Of a DNA stretch of 64,000 bases, positions 48,157-64,000 are shown in pieces. A model generated the notes under the pieces. That model was given only the letters and a program-made list of their open reading frames with translations. It ran no database searches and was not told where the DNA came from. Every line of letters starts with the position of its first letter. The stretch's first letter is position 1. The stretch covers positions 15,181,001 to 15,245,000 of the forward strand of contig OZ059895.1 of assembly GCA_964057225.1 (NCBI GenBank). Reading direction: 5' to 3'. The DNA is from Auanema rhodensis (lineage: Eukaryota; Nematoda; Chromadorea; Rhabditida; Rhabditidae). A program made the position numbers and the translations under genes.

Positions 48157-51067
48157 ATGAGCCAGATTTTGCATGTTGTAGTAGTTGGATTTCATCACAA
48201 GAAAGGATGCCAGGTCCTCCATATACCACAACAGATTGAAATGATTTTTGTGATTTAGGTGGAGTATTCATATCCTCCAATAGGTGGAGATTCGGCTACA
48301 ACACTACCTTGTGAATGGACTTTGTTGCCTTCATTAGCTTTACCTGATGGAGCGCACAATACTTCTAGTGGTGATTTTAACCAATCTTCAAAAGTTGTTT
48401 TATAAAATTTTTGAAGATGTTATCTATTTCACTTTGCCGTCACTCGAGGTCAAAGGCGAAACCGTTTTTGGTATATCCTGCTATCGGCAGATCTCGGCTA
48501 ATGTGTGCAGTTACTCACATTAAGCAAATTAATATTATATTCTTAGGATCTTGTTGCTAAAACAGATGATGTAACACGAAGTACAGTTCAGAAAAGTGTT
48601 TGTGTAATTTCAAAATCTCCTTTGTTTGGTGTTTTGAAGGCCAAACTGCAGTTGATTACTCAAGCATATTTCAATGAAAGGGATTTTTCCAAGGTATTTT
48701 CATGGAAAGTTATGACAATATATCATCAAATTTCTCATAAAGGTAGAAGTATTGGCTCAAATGTATACCAACCTCTGTGAAATGTTCGAAGGAGATTTAG
48801 TTGATGGGCATGCAGCTTCAATGGGTTCTCTTCTTTCTTCAATTATTTGTACAACAATTCTAAATTTAAGACATATCAGTTCAAGAATTATTCAACAAAT
48901 TTCGGCATCGGGTTATATTATTGTTTAAACTAATTTTACTCGAGAAAAAGGTGTGTGAGGTTAATTTTGAAAGAACGACAACTGTTGATTTGCAGGTTTT
49001 GTTCAATCTATCGCCTGTTCAAGACTTGGGCGATACCATAGTGGGTCTACTATCTTTATTTCCAAGTATGAGAATTTCAAAAAATTGATAATAAGTATAC
49101 CTTAATAGAATTACTGGAAGAAGGTCTTTTCAAGTCAACATTTATTGAGGATAATGATGCAATACAAGTGCCGAATGAAGAAGTTAAAGAAGTTCGAGTA
49201 GTCGATGTTGACGGTGGCAATGCGTATGATTGTGGTTTCACTTATCTATTTCTTTCAGAATCTCATGAAGAAATTGAAATAAGACCACCCAGTCCATTGG
49301 AAGATTCCATAAAACAGCACGATTCCTATGGTTTCCCGCTCAGCATTTACACTCATCGAAACTACTTCCAACCATATGCATCGATTTCTTTTTTGGATCA
49401 TTTACGATCACCATCAAACCGTGGATTCATTGTTGGAGCCACCAACGTTTTGTTTTTAACCAAAAAGGATTTATGGGATGTTATTATAACGGTTTGCATG
49501 ATGCTGTGCTGTACTGTGTATTTCTAAATTTAATTCAAGGTTGATGATCACGGCATTGGTCAAGTGGATGTTTTAAAGCCCGAGTTGAAGAAAATTTTGT
49601 CATTAACCGCAGCAGACTTAAGATTTGGGGACTATCTCATAAAAAATATTGAATCCAATAAGGAAGCATCAGCTTGTATCTATAGCTTCATAAGTCTAAG
49701 TCAACTATTGCATGTTGTTTAGTGTTCGAAGGTGGAGATGAATGGATCAGGCTGCAGTTTCGTAGTTATCTTTTATCTTTGGCTGCCACAGCAAGAGCTG
49801 ATTTAACAACAGCTATCGGCGATTTTGGAACTCTTTTCTTTAGTGAATGGCGCCAGACCAGGTAATCGAATTTCATGATATCATCTCGGATTGCGATGTA
49901 TTTTTAGAAATTATAAATTGTGGCTTAATGGGGAATACGAAGACTTAGTCGGATCAGTTCCTGGGTTTGAAGAGTTGAAAAAAAGTTTTGATGATTGATT
50001 TATAGGCATGCTTTTGCTGGTCAAATAGGATTCCATGACGTTGTACTTCGTATGGATAATGTTGTATCTAGTTCCGAAGGTGCTAGAAGAGCATTAACGG
50101 CGTTATCCTCTACTGGAAAGACATTGGGTATGGCAGCGTGCCGTTATATTATTTCATTTCAGTAATTCCCAGAACAGAACTCCGTCAGAATCCCAAAACA
50201 CGCAACACAAGACCTTCCGAGGTGTTTGTGTTGTGTTCTTAGGCATCTGAGGGACTTCTGTTCCAGGATTTATCCAAAAACTTTTCCTTTTCTCATCTGA
50301 TGTAACTAAAGTAGAAAAAGAACTCTCGTACCTGATAATCTCAAAAGTTCACTAGCTCTCTCTTTCCTTCTCTTTTAACCCTTTCTGCGAAACATTGCTA
50401 TCAACCTCTAAAAGCTTCTCTAACTCCCCCTTGTCTAGTTTTCTTTCCTTCAACGTTAAATCTCCCTTTTTTATGAGCTTCGTAAACTGAAATACCACAT
50501 TCATAGAAATAGAATAATGCATGTCGAGCGCTGTTTTAGGCCCATTTTCAACTCATACACCTAATATTATTTGCTAAACGCAGTTTCCAGGGGAACGTAG
50601 TGCTAATGTGAAACAAAGTTTGTCTAATTGGTTCCGAGGAGGAGCAAATGCAACCCCAGAGAATGCAGATGCAGTAAAACCACAAAATACTGGTCGATTT
50701 TCCAGTTGGCTGAAAACATCGGCGTCCACACCTTCAATCAATTCTCAAGAGGAAAAACCGGTAATATCTTCATAGACACAGTTAGGAAACATATTTTTTT
50801 TCCTGTCTAGGAATGTTCTGGCGATGAAGCTATGAAAGTTAGTACAACATCTGTTGTCGAAGATGAAACACTGTCATCAAAGGTTTGCAACTCGGGGATT
50901 TCCGTTTAAACTGAACGATCTCATATCAGGCTAAAAATTTTGTCAGTTGGTTACGCAGTAACAAATCCGAGTCCGTTGAAACGGCTGAAGAAGCCAATGA
51001 ACCAACATCGTCTGAGTCAATAGAAGAAAACGGAACGATACCAGAAAATCAACCGAAAGCCAATTGA
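48157..51067 (+). CDS. AVL9: AVL9 homologue (late secretory pathway, DENN-related)
   Basis: The N-terminus HVVVVGFHHKKGCQ followed by VEYSYPPIGGD is the AVL9 signature. Next come LPSLALPDGAHN, TVFGISCYRQI, STVQKSVCVISKSPLFGVL and AKLQLITQAYFNERDFSK, then a RHRVILLFKLILLEKK helix. A variable acidic loop follows, then RGFIVGATNVLF, LTAADLRFGDYL and a GGDEWIRLQFRSYLLSL-like helix. The C-terminus is Ser/Thr/Glu-rich, with repeated short WF/WL motifs (LSNWFRG, FSSWLKT, FVSWLRS), and ends with TGA at 51065-51067. Yeast Avl9 acts in exocytic transport, and the family is DENN-like. Joining the exons needs short introns, one with a 463-nt exception (50128-50590) that carries a foldback. It follows SET8 on the same strand. 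Confidence 0.92.
50167..50267. repeat. Imperfect ~100-nt foldback in an AVL9 intron
   Basis: The left arm 50167-50214 and right arm 50221-50267 are imperfect reverse complements around the loop TTCCGA. Matching blocks include GAACAGAA/TTCTGTTC and CAACACAA/TTGTGTTG, with CTCAGA-like pairs between. Estimated arm identity is about 80 percent by eye. Either a MITE-like element or a structured RNA. Confidence 0.6.
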
Positions 51068-51325
51068 TTTTCATGTAGAAATTTTTATTTTTGTAGGACA
51101 AATATGTTAGAACATTAAAATATTCACATATCTATGTACTATGCCATCATGCTAATATGTCTCTAGTTGGTGATACTTTTGCTTGATCTCATTTCTTTTC
51201 TCATTTGCGAATAAAGGTGGAAGAAAACGATTTGTTTATTTTATTATTGACCATGTGATTGTTCTCTGTTGGGCAAAACAAGCCGATCGGGTTTTGGCGA
51301 TAAGACTGGTCGACATGTGCGCTCT

Positions 51326-51436
51326 ATGGCTAGTGATGGACTTCGAACCCTAGATACGGATAAGATTCGTTACCTACTAGTGTTGTTGCTTGCACTTTAT
51401 TTGAATCTGTTGCTTAAATTTCTCATTAATATTTAA
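51326..51436 (+). CDS. Candidate 36-residue membrane microprotein
   Basis: ATG at 51326 opens a 36-codon ORF: a polar N-terminus (MASDGLRTLDTDKIR) followed by one strongly hydrophobic helix YLLVLLLALYLNLLLKFLIN, then TAA. The frame is open for 24 more codons upstream and looks protein-like there (SGFGDKTGRHVRS), so the true start or an upstream exon may differ. It lies between AVL9 (poly(A)-like AATAAA at 51210) and ETF-QO (ATG 51496), same strand. No family recognised. Size and layout fit tail-anchored regulatory microproteins, but a chance ORF is possible. Confidence 0.35.
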   Translation: MASDGLRTLDTDKIRYLLVLLLALYLNLLLKFLINI

Positions 51437-51495
51437 TAATATGTAGAAATGCTGTTGTCTTTAAAAAATTTAAAATTATAATTTTTGAAATATAG

Positions 51496-54085
51496 ATGAG
51501 ATTAACCCCACATCGCCTTTTGTCCACTACTACATATTTAAGAAATGTAGTAAATGGAAAATGGACCACAACTCACTATACTATTAAGGTTAAAAAATCG
51601 ATTTTTAACTGAAGTTGGTTAATTATTTATTTATGTAGGATAGAAAGAATGATCCCCGTTGGAAAGATATTGATATGGCAAGAGAAGCTGACCAATATGA
51701 TGTTGTGATTGTTGGTGGTGGTCCTAGTGGACTCTCAGCTGCTATTAAGCTTCGTCAACTTGCTGAGAAAGAGGGGAAAGGTAACATTTAACTACTTAAT
51801 TCAGTTTTAATTATTTGATTCTCTAGAGATTAGAGTTTGTGTGGTTGAGAAAGCTCCTGAACTTGGAGCTCATACACTTTCCGGCGCTGTCATCGAGACT
51901 AGAGCTCTTGACGAGCTTTTCCCAAACTGGAAAGAACTTGGAGCACCTGTTCACCAACAAGTCACTGTAAATAATAATGCTTCAGAACTTCAATAACAAA
52001 CAATAATTAAGGGTGAATCTCTTGGTATCTTAACCAAAACTGGTCGTATCCCTCTTCCACTTTTCCCCGGAATTCCACTCTATAATCATGGAAACTATAT
52101 TGTCAGATTAGGAAATGTTGTAAGATGGCTCGGAGAACAAGCTGAAGCCGCTGGTGTAGAGATCTGGCCTGGCGTTGCTGCTGCTGAGGTTTGACTTAGA
52201 ACTTTTTTTCCGAAGCATAACTGCATTAACTTGATTATTCTTATCATGTTTATTGTCTTTTCAAAAAGATAAGTTTAGCAATAGTTATGGGAAAAAAGCC
52301 GATCATATTGTTTTTTTCCGTAAAAATGAAAGCTTCACTTTGTTTGTCAGCTTCCCAAAATGATAATTTTGAAGAGCGGTTGATCTTTGTTATTTGATTG
52401 TTTGCAGGTATTATACAACGAGGACGGAAGTGTGAAGGGAATTGCTACTAATGATGTTGGTATTGCCAAGGATGGCTCTCCCAAGGTTTTGCAATAAATG
52501 TATTTCGGATATGATTGATTTGTTGTTAGGATGGGTTTGCCAGAGGTATGGAGCTTCATGCTAAGTGCACAGTGTTCGCTGAGGGTTGTAGAGGTCATTT
52601 AACAAAGCAGGTTCGAGATAATCTATATGTATTCGATTCTTATTCAACTCATTCAGGTTTTGGATAAGTTTGATCTTCGAACTCACCCAATGACTTATGG
52701 TATTGGATTAAAAGAGCTTTGGCAAATCGATCCCGCTAAGCACAGACCAGGCTTCATTGAACATACAATTGGATGGCCTTTGGTTAGTTTTTTCTTGAAT
52801 ATGCTGATGAAAACAGGAATTCTTGAGATATATGTTATTAAATATATTATTTCCAGTCAATGACCGATTATGGAGGTTCTTTCCTTTATCATATTGAAGA
52901 TGAGGGACTTCCTCTTGTCTCTATCGGATTTGTAATAGGTTTAGATTACAAGAATCCCTACATGAATCCTTACAAGGTATTTGCGTATAACATTAAAATG
53001 ATATTATATGGATTTTTAAAAGGAGTTCCAACGTTACAAGAATCATCCTTCAATTAGAAAACAACTTGAGGGTGGTAAGCGTATCGGATACGGAGCTAGA
53101 GCTCTTAACGAGGGAGGTTATCAATCAATTCCCAAACTTTCTTTCCCTGGTTTGTAATTATGATGAACATATATATTTAATGATGATTCAATTTTAGGAG
53201 GATGCTTGATTGGATGTACCGCTGGTTTCATGAATGTTCCAAAGCTGAAAGGTACTCACAATGCTATGAAGAGTGGAATGGTTGCTGCTGAAAATATCTT
53301 CAAGGAGCTTGGAGAAGATGTCACAAGTAATTCGCACCATTTAATAACTTTCATTCTAATCACTTAATCATCTCCAGCTGTCGAGCCTAAGAAATTCCGT
53401 GAGGAATTAGAAAACACCTACGTACTTAAGGAGCTCAAGGCCACTAGAAATGTTCGCCCTTCATTCAACACTGCCTTAGGTACTCGTTATTCTTTAGAAG
53501 TTTATATAACTTAATTTGTTTGAAGGATGGATTGGAGGATTAGTTTACTCTGGCATTTTTTACGTTATGGGACGCGGAAAGGAGCCATGGACTCTTGATC
53601 ATGGCAAGAAGGACAACGAAAAATTAAAAAAGAAAAGCGAATGCCAGGTATTTCAATGTATAAATAGACAATTGGAATTATTCTTTGTATTTTAGCCAAT
53701 TGATTATCCCAAGCCAGATAATGAAATAACTTTCGATATCCTTACTTCCGTTTCTCTAACCGGAACAAACCACGAAGAGAATCAACCTGCTCACTTAACT
53801 CTTAAAAACGATGATGTGCCAATTGATGTTAATCTTGCTCAATATGACGGTCCAGAAGGAAGATTCTGTCCAGCTGGTTAGAAAAATATAAAATATAGAA
53901 TAATATTTGTGTTTTCAGGAGTTTATGAATTTGTTCCCAGAGATGATGACCCATCCAAATCCAGACTTCAAATTAATGCTCAAAACTGTATCCACTGCAA
54001 GACTTGTGATATTAAGGATCCATGCCAAAACATCAACTGGGTTACTCCTGAAGGTGCTGAGGGACCTAAATATTCAGGAATGTAA
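51496..54085 (+). CDS. ETFDH: Electron transfer flavoprotein-ubiquinone oxidoreductase (ETF-QO)
   Basis: The N-terminus [17 protein letters not shown] is an Arg/Ser/Thr-rich mitochondrial presequence. The FAD-binding motif [14 protein letters not shown] (~res. 50-63), [50 protein letters not shown] and [16 protein letters not shown] follow in the family order. The membrane/ubiquinone region contains [20 protein letters not shown]. The C-terminal ferredoxin-like domain has the 4Fe-4S ligands in [13 protein letters not shown]. It passes electrons from fatty-acid and amino-acid dehydrogenases via ETF to ubiquinone at the inner membrane. Nematode orthologue LET-721. About 600 residues, 14 or so exons. 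The ATG directly abuts an ATATAG acceptor-like site. Confidence 0.96.
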
Positions 54086-54239
54086 TTGCCCTAGTCATAT
54101 TTGAAATTTCCGTATTCCAAGTTCTCTTTTAACTTATTTTGCAATAAGATTTCATTGGTCACCTTACGAGTTGTATTTAATAATAGAATGTAGTTTAGAA
54201 TAAGAAATAAGATTTTAAAAATTTACAGATTTTTATTTT

Positions 54240-60587
<6,348 letters not shown>

Positions 60588-61605
60588 TATATTTCGTCTT
60601 CTAGTAAAGTTGAAAAATGCAGATCGAGGTTAACAACTGCGCCAAAAGCGAGGGCCACAGGTAGTATCTTTTTCTAGCGCGGCAGATAATTTCCACTAAT
60701 ACGCCGGGATTCTGATTAAATTATGCGGGCGACTTTTATGCTTTAATGATTTACATAATCCGAATATTTAAAAAGTCCTCTGAAATATTGAAACAGTTGA
60801 ACTCCGCCTAATAAGCGATGTTTGAGATTGCTGGTCTACGATCAAACAACAGAGTAACGGAGCTGCAACTCAAAATATATTACAGGAAGATATATCAAAA
60901 AAAGAAATAGCGGTGAAAAGGTAATAACACTCCTCCATTGGCAATTCGAATCCTACACAGAGAAAACATCACTTGTAACAGTTGGTTGTAAGCAAAACGA
61001 GGAAATGATTCAAATTTTGGAAATGATTCAATTCAAACTCGCGGATCTTATGAAAGGGAAAAGTTGAACCAAACATCATATGTCATCATCATTGTTTTGA
61101 TAATTTTTCATTATTAATCTATCGCATGGCATATGTAACTTTAATTTTGAATAAAATGTGAAAGATTAAAATGAGTGATGACTGTGATTAATGTGTATTA
61201 TTTCAATTGACTATCACTGTTTTTGATCCTATTACTACTTAGTTTGGTTTATTTCTGTTAATTTTTGATCAAAAAAATCAATATGATATTATGAAATCCA
61301 TGTTGCCATACACAAAACCACATCAAAACATTCTTTGGGACGATGTAGTTATCTAATATCAAGTGTTCGCTACTTGTTGTAGTGAAGTTTAAAAGATAGA
61401 AATAGAGAATTAGACAGACATACACATATACCCACATGTACACATGTGGTTAGATAGCACTATCCCCCTCTATTTGGTGCCATTTTTCTTATCAGAACGT
61501 TACCTCCAAATAGGCAATGCTTGGTGATGCCATTGTGGCGTGACCCATGCGTTTCCTTTATGATTCCATCTTTCACCTCCGACCAATATTTTTATTTTTT
61601 AGGCC
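60588..61605. other. Divergent upstream region of MRP and SHMT genes
   Basis: About 1 kb separates the divergent starts. Apart from the decayed MRP exon copy at 60868-61010, I see no exon. It is likely to contain both promoters. Confidence 0.55.
60868..61010 (-). pseudogene. Decayed partial copy of MRP exon 2
   Basis: This block matches 60290-60430, the second MRP exon and its upstream intron edge, at an offset of about 580 bp. The acceptor region (CTACACAGAGAAAACATCACTT on the + strand) and codons for a DSNCQWRSVITFSPL-like peptide survive. The copy diverges from its parent after about 20 residues and runs into a stop (SVV then TGA). It is a local tandem duplication remnant upstream of the gene start, so it is probably not spliced in. 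Confidence 0.8.
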
Positions 61606-61659
61606 ATGCAGCGCATAGGAACCGTTCTGTCGAGATCCTCTTGCCTTCTAAAACCTAAG
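61606..61659 (+). other. Alternative first exon of SHMT encoding a mitochondrial-type leader
   Basis: After TTTATTTTTTAG, GCC ATG opens 18 codons, [18 protein letters not shown], ending at AAG followed by a GTTCGT donor. Arg/Ser/Leu-rich, no acidic residues: a classical mitochondrial presequence. It ends in phase 0 and would splice to 62836 (AAT CTC ACC TAC ATC ATG TCG), placing NLTYI between the leader and the cytosolic start Met. Confidence 0.7.
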
Positions 61660-64000
61660 GTTCGTTCTATCATTGCATCTGAGATTTTGAGAGATTTATG
61701 ACAAAGATACAAGTGTCCTACTTCGTCTTCTTTCACATTGCATGCTCCTCCCATACCAAGTATGACTGAACAATAGTTTGCTTTATGTGTTCGTGCAAGA
61801 GATCAATGTATTATAATACTATGAAACAATCGAACGATACTCATGGAAATCAGCCGTACTAGCTTTATCAGCAGTATTACTTTCCTCTCGAAACCTTTTA
61901 ACAACATTATTATAAAGACATCATCCAGCTGGTCAATGAATCCCAAATTATACAGTTTAAACTGGCAGATCGCGCGCCCATATGGTCCCTGTGCATTTTG
62001 AATAACTTCCTTTGACAATTTTTGTAAATTTCTATTGAATTATAAATATACACCTTTATTTCTGTGCTATTCTATATTTTGATTTTTCAAATTGAAAAAC
62101 AATAACATTATATGATTGTATAAAGGACAACCTAACCCCCCCCCCCCTGTCGCAATTGTTGATATAGTAGCAAAATCCTTCAGTTGCCCTTTGGCAATAT
62201 TCAAGATTGTTATCTGATGGATGATACATGTATGTTGATTTTAATGGCACACTTATCGTTATCTATAATTTTTACTGTTGAAACTTATAATTCCCAGTAG
62301 TATTTAAGTTTTCATTCGTTGGCATTGAGATCAATTTTTTCCCAAAATTCCATACAAAATCTGCTGTCCAGTTGTAGGTCAGTAATCGTTCTTTGTGTGA
62401 AATACCGTTGATTTTCTTTTCTCTGTATGTTATCAATTCTCTCTGTTTTCTTTTATTCGTTGTTCTGCTGTGCAGTAATTGAAGAAAGTTTCCCAAGTCA
62501 TTCTAACAATTCACTGTTTGGACGCCGGTCTTGCCTATCCTTCCTTTTTGTTCGACATTAAGAGGATATTCTCTTGATATTTTCATTCTACTTGTTACAT
62601 AAATATTGTTTTTAGTTAATAATTATATATATATAGCAACTGTATATTAAAGTTATGTCGTATTACTTGATTTTTGGTGATATAATTAGTTATTCTTTGA
62701 TCTCTGACTTCCTACTCCGCCCTTCCGTGAATCTTGGGGTCATGTAGGCAAACCTTCACTTAGATTACTATCCTCAATCTCAATCTCAACCTTACTATCT
62801 TCAATTAGTTGTTGCTCATTTTTTTTTTTTTACAGAATCTCACCTACATCATGTCGGAGTCTGTACACACCCCATTGGTCCCTGTTCAACGTACTACCTA
62901 CAAAGGTCAGAATATGTTGAAGGATCATATATCCGTTGTTGATGAAGAAGCTTACAATATCATGAAGGATGTTAGTGTTTTTTTCCAAATTTCAAGTAAA
63001 AAATTTATCTTTTCTATAGGAGAAGACTCGCCAGAAGCGTGGTCTTGAACTTATTGCTTCCGAAAACTTCACTACCAAAGCTGTAATGGATGCTCTTGGA
63101 TCCAGCATGTGCAACAAGTATTCCGAGGGATACCCTGGCGCTCGTTACTATGGTGGTAATGAATACATTGACAAGATGGAGCTTCTCTGCCAAAAAAGAG
63201 CTCTTGAGGTGCAGTCAACTTTTTAAAATGTCTATAATAACTTCAGTTTGTAGGTGTTCGGATTAGATTCCGAGAAGTGGGCCTGTAACGTACAATCTCT
63301 TTCTGGAACTCCAGCTAACTTCGCAGTCTACACTGCTGTTGTTGAGCCTCATGGCCGCATTATGGGTCTTGATCTCCCAGATGGTGGTCACTTATCTCAC
63401 GGGTACGGCTAAATTAGGTTGATGAATTGTTTTTAATAAACTGCTATTCAGATTCTTCACCCCTGCTCGTAAGGTCTCTGCCACCTCCATCTTCTTCGAG
63501 TCTATGCCATACAAGGTTGATCCCAAAACTGGTTTGATCGATTATGACAAGATGGAGCAGAATGCTATGCTCTTCCGCCCCAAGATTATCGTCGCTGGTA
63601 TTTCTTGCTATGCCAGACATTTGGATTATGCTCGTTTCCGTAAAATTGCCGATAAGGTAGTCAATTTCTCGGAACAATGATTACTAAATGTTTTGTTTCA
63701 GTGTGGTGCTTATCTCATGGCTGATATGGCTCATATCTCTGGTCTTGTTGCTGCCGGACTTATTCCTTCTCCCTTCGAATATGCCGATATTGTAACTACT
63801 ACTACCCATAAGTCTCTTCGCGGACCAAGAGGAGCTCTTATTTTCTACAGAAAAGGTATGGACACACTATTCAATTTTCGAAATAAATTATTAGTTTGTA
63901 GGAGTCCGCTCTGTCAACGCTAAAGGAGACAAGATCATGTATGATTTTGCTGATAAGATCAACACCGCTGTATTCCCAGGACTTCAAGGAGGGCCCCACA
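61606..64000 (+). CDS. mel-32: Serine hydroxymethyltransferase (5' part; truncated by window end)
   Basis: Exons: optional 61606-61659, then 62836-62970 (internal ATG 62851), 63020-63208, 63254-63402, 63452-63656, 63702-63855 and 63902 onward. The protein matches SHMT closely: [117 protein letters not shown] and [14 protein letters not shown], where the Lys forms the PLP Schiff base. It interconverts serine and glycine with tetrahydrofolate, feeding one-carbon metabolism. Nematode orthologue MEL-32. Starting at 62851 gives a cytosolic form; starting at 61606 adds a mitochondrial leader. The coding sequence continues past 64000. Confidence 0.96.
61660..62835 (+). promoter_or_regulatory. SHMT first intron, possible internal promoter
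   Basis: About 1.2 kb between the leader exon and the common exon. It contains a 13-nt C run near 62136-62148, a TATATATATAG string near 62626-62636 and a T14-rich acceptor before 62836. If the cytosolic form has its own promoter it should lie here. No coding exon recognised; minus-strand ORFs at 61803-62496 are unremarkable. Confidence 0.35.

Noticed and set aside
62136-62148. Poly-C run as a possible G-quadruplex
   Set aside because: A single homopolymer of about 13 bases; no four-tract pattern, and likely to vary between reads.
61803-62496. Several 60-74 codon minus-strand ORFs in the first SHMT intron
   Set aside because: Short, mutually inconsistent frames without splice logic or recognisable similarity.

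Overview
The window is animal nuclear DNA. It is AT-rich, intron-dense and full of (GA)n/(CT)n microsatellites. Most introns are about 40-55 nt, and nearly every start codon lies 0-30 nt downstream of a splice-acceptor-like tract, as expected if mRNAs receive a spliced leader. Together with the gene content (SET8, strawberry notch, AVL9, ETF-QO, PPEF, SHMT) this points to a nematode. I infer that from architecture and protein resemblance, and a related compact-intron ecdysozoan is not excluded. Gene models were assembled by hand from splice consensus and reading frame.

Layout. 0.6-4.5 kb (+): leucine-rich-repeat surface protein. 5.1-8.2 kb (-): DDX55/Spb4 RNA helicase, with a small membrane-protein gene (+) inside its first intron. 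9.8-11.8 kb (+): a 197-residue protein with a possible alpha-crystallin-like C-terminal half. 12.9-13.6 kb (-): a small basic, acidic-patch orphan. 13.6-20.4 kb: gene-poor, GA repeats. 20.4-23.3 kb (+): N-acylethanolamine acid amidase/acid ceramidase family hydrolase. 23.7 kb (-): tRNA-Thr(AGT). 24.4-27.8 kb (-): TPR protein with two frame breaks. 27.8-33.2 kb: gene-poor, CT/GA repeats and a perfect hairpin. 33.2-38.1 kb (+): PPEF-type EF-hand phosphatase with an acylation N-terminus. 38.7-45.7 kb (-): strawberry notch homologue, divergently paired with 46.6-47.6 kb (+) SET8 histone H4K20 methyltransferase. 48.2-51.1 kb (+): AVL9. 51.3-51.4 kb (+): a possible membrane microprotein ORF. 51.5-54.1 kb (+): ETF-ubiquinone oxidoreductase. 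54.2-60.6 kb (-): ABCC/MRP transporter, with a decayed copy of its second exon upstream. 61.6 kb to the window end (+): serine hydroxymethyltransferase, 3' truncated by the window.

The genes are mostly unrelated housekeeping functions (rRNA maturation, chromatin, secretion, mitochondrial and one-carbon metabolism). Two links stand out. SET8-AVL9-ETF-QO run head to tail with an AATAAA about 100 nt before the AVL9 acceptor, which looks like a trans-spliced operon. The SHMT locus has an upstream in-frame exon encoding a mitochondrial-targeting-like leader, so one gene could supply both mitochondrial and cytosolic enzyme. No virus, transposase, CRISPR array or bacterial-style system was recognised.
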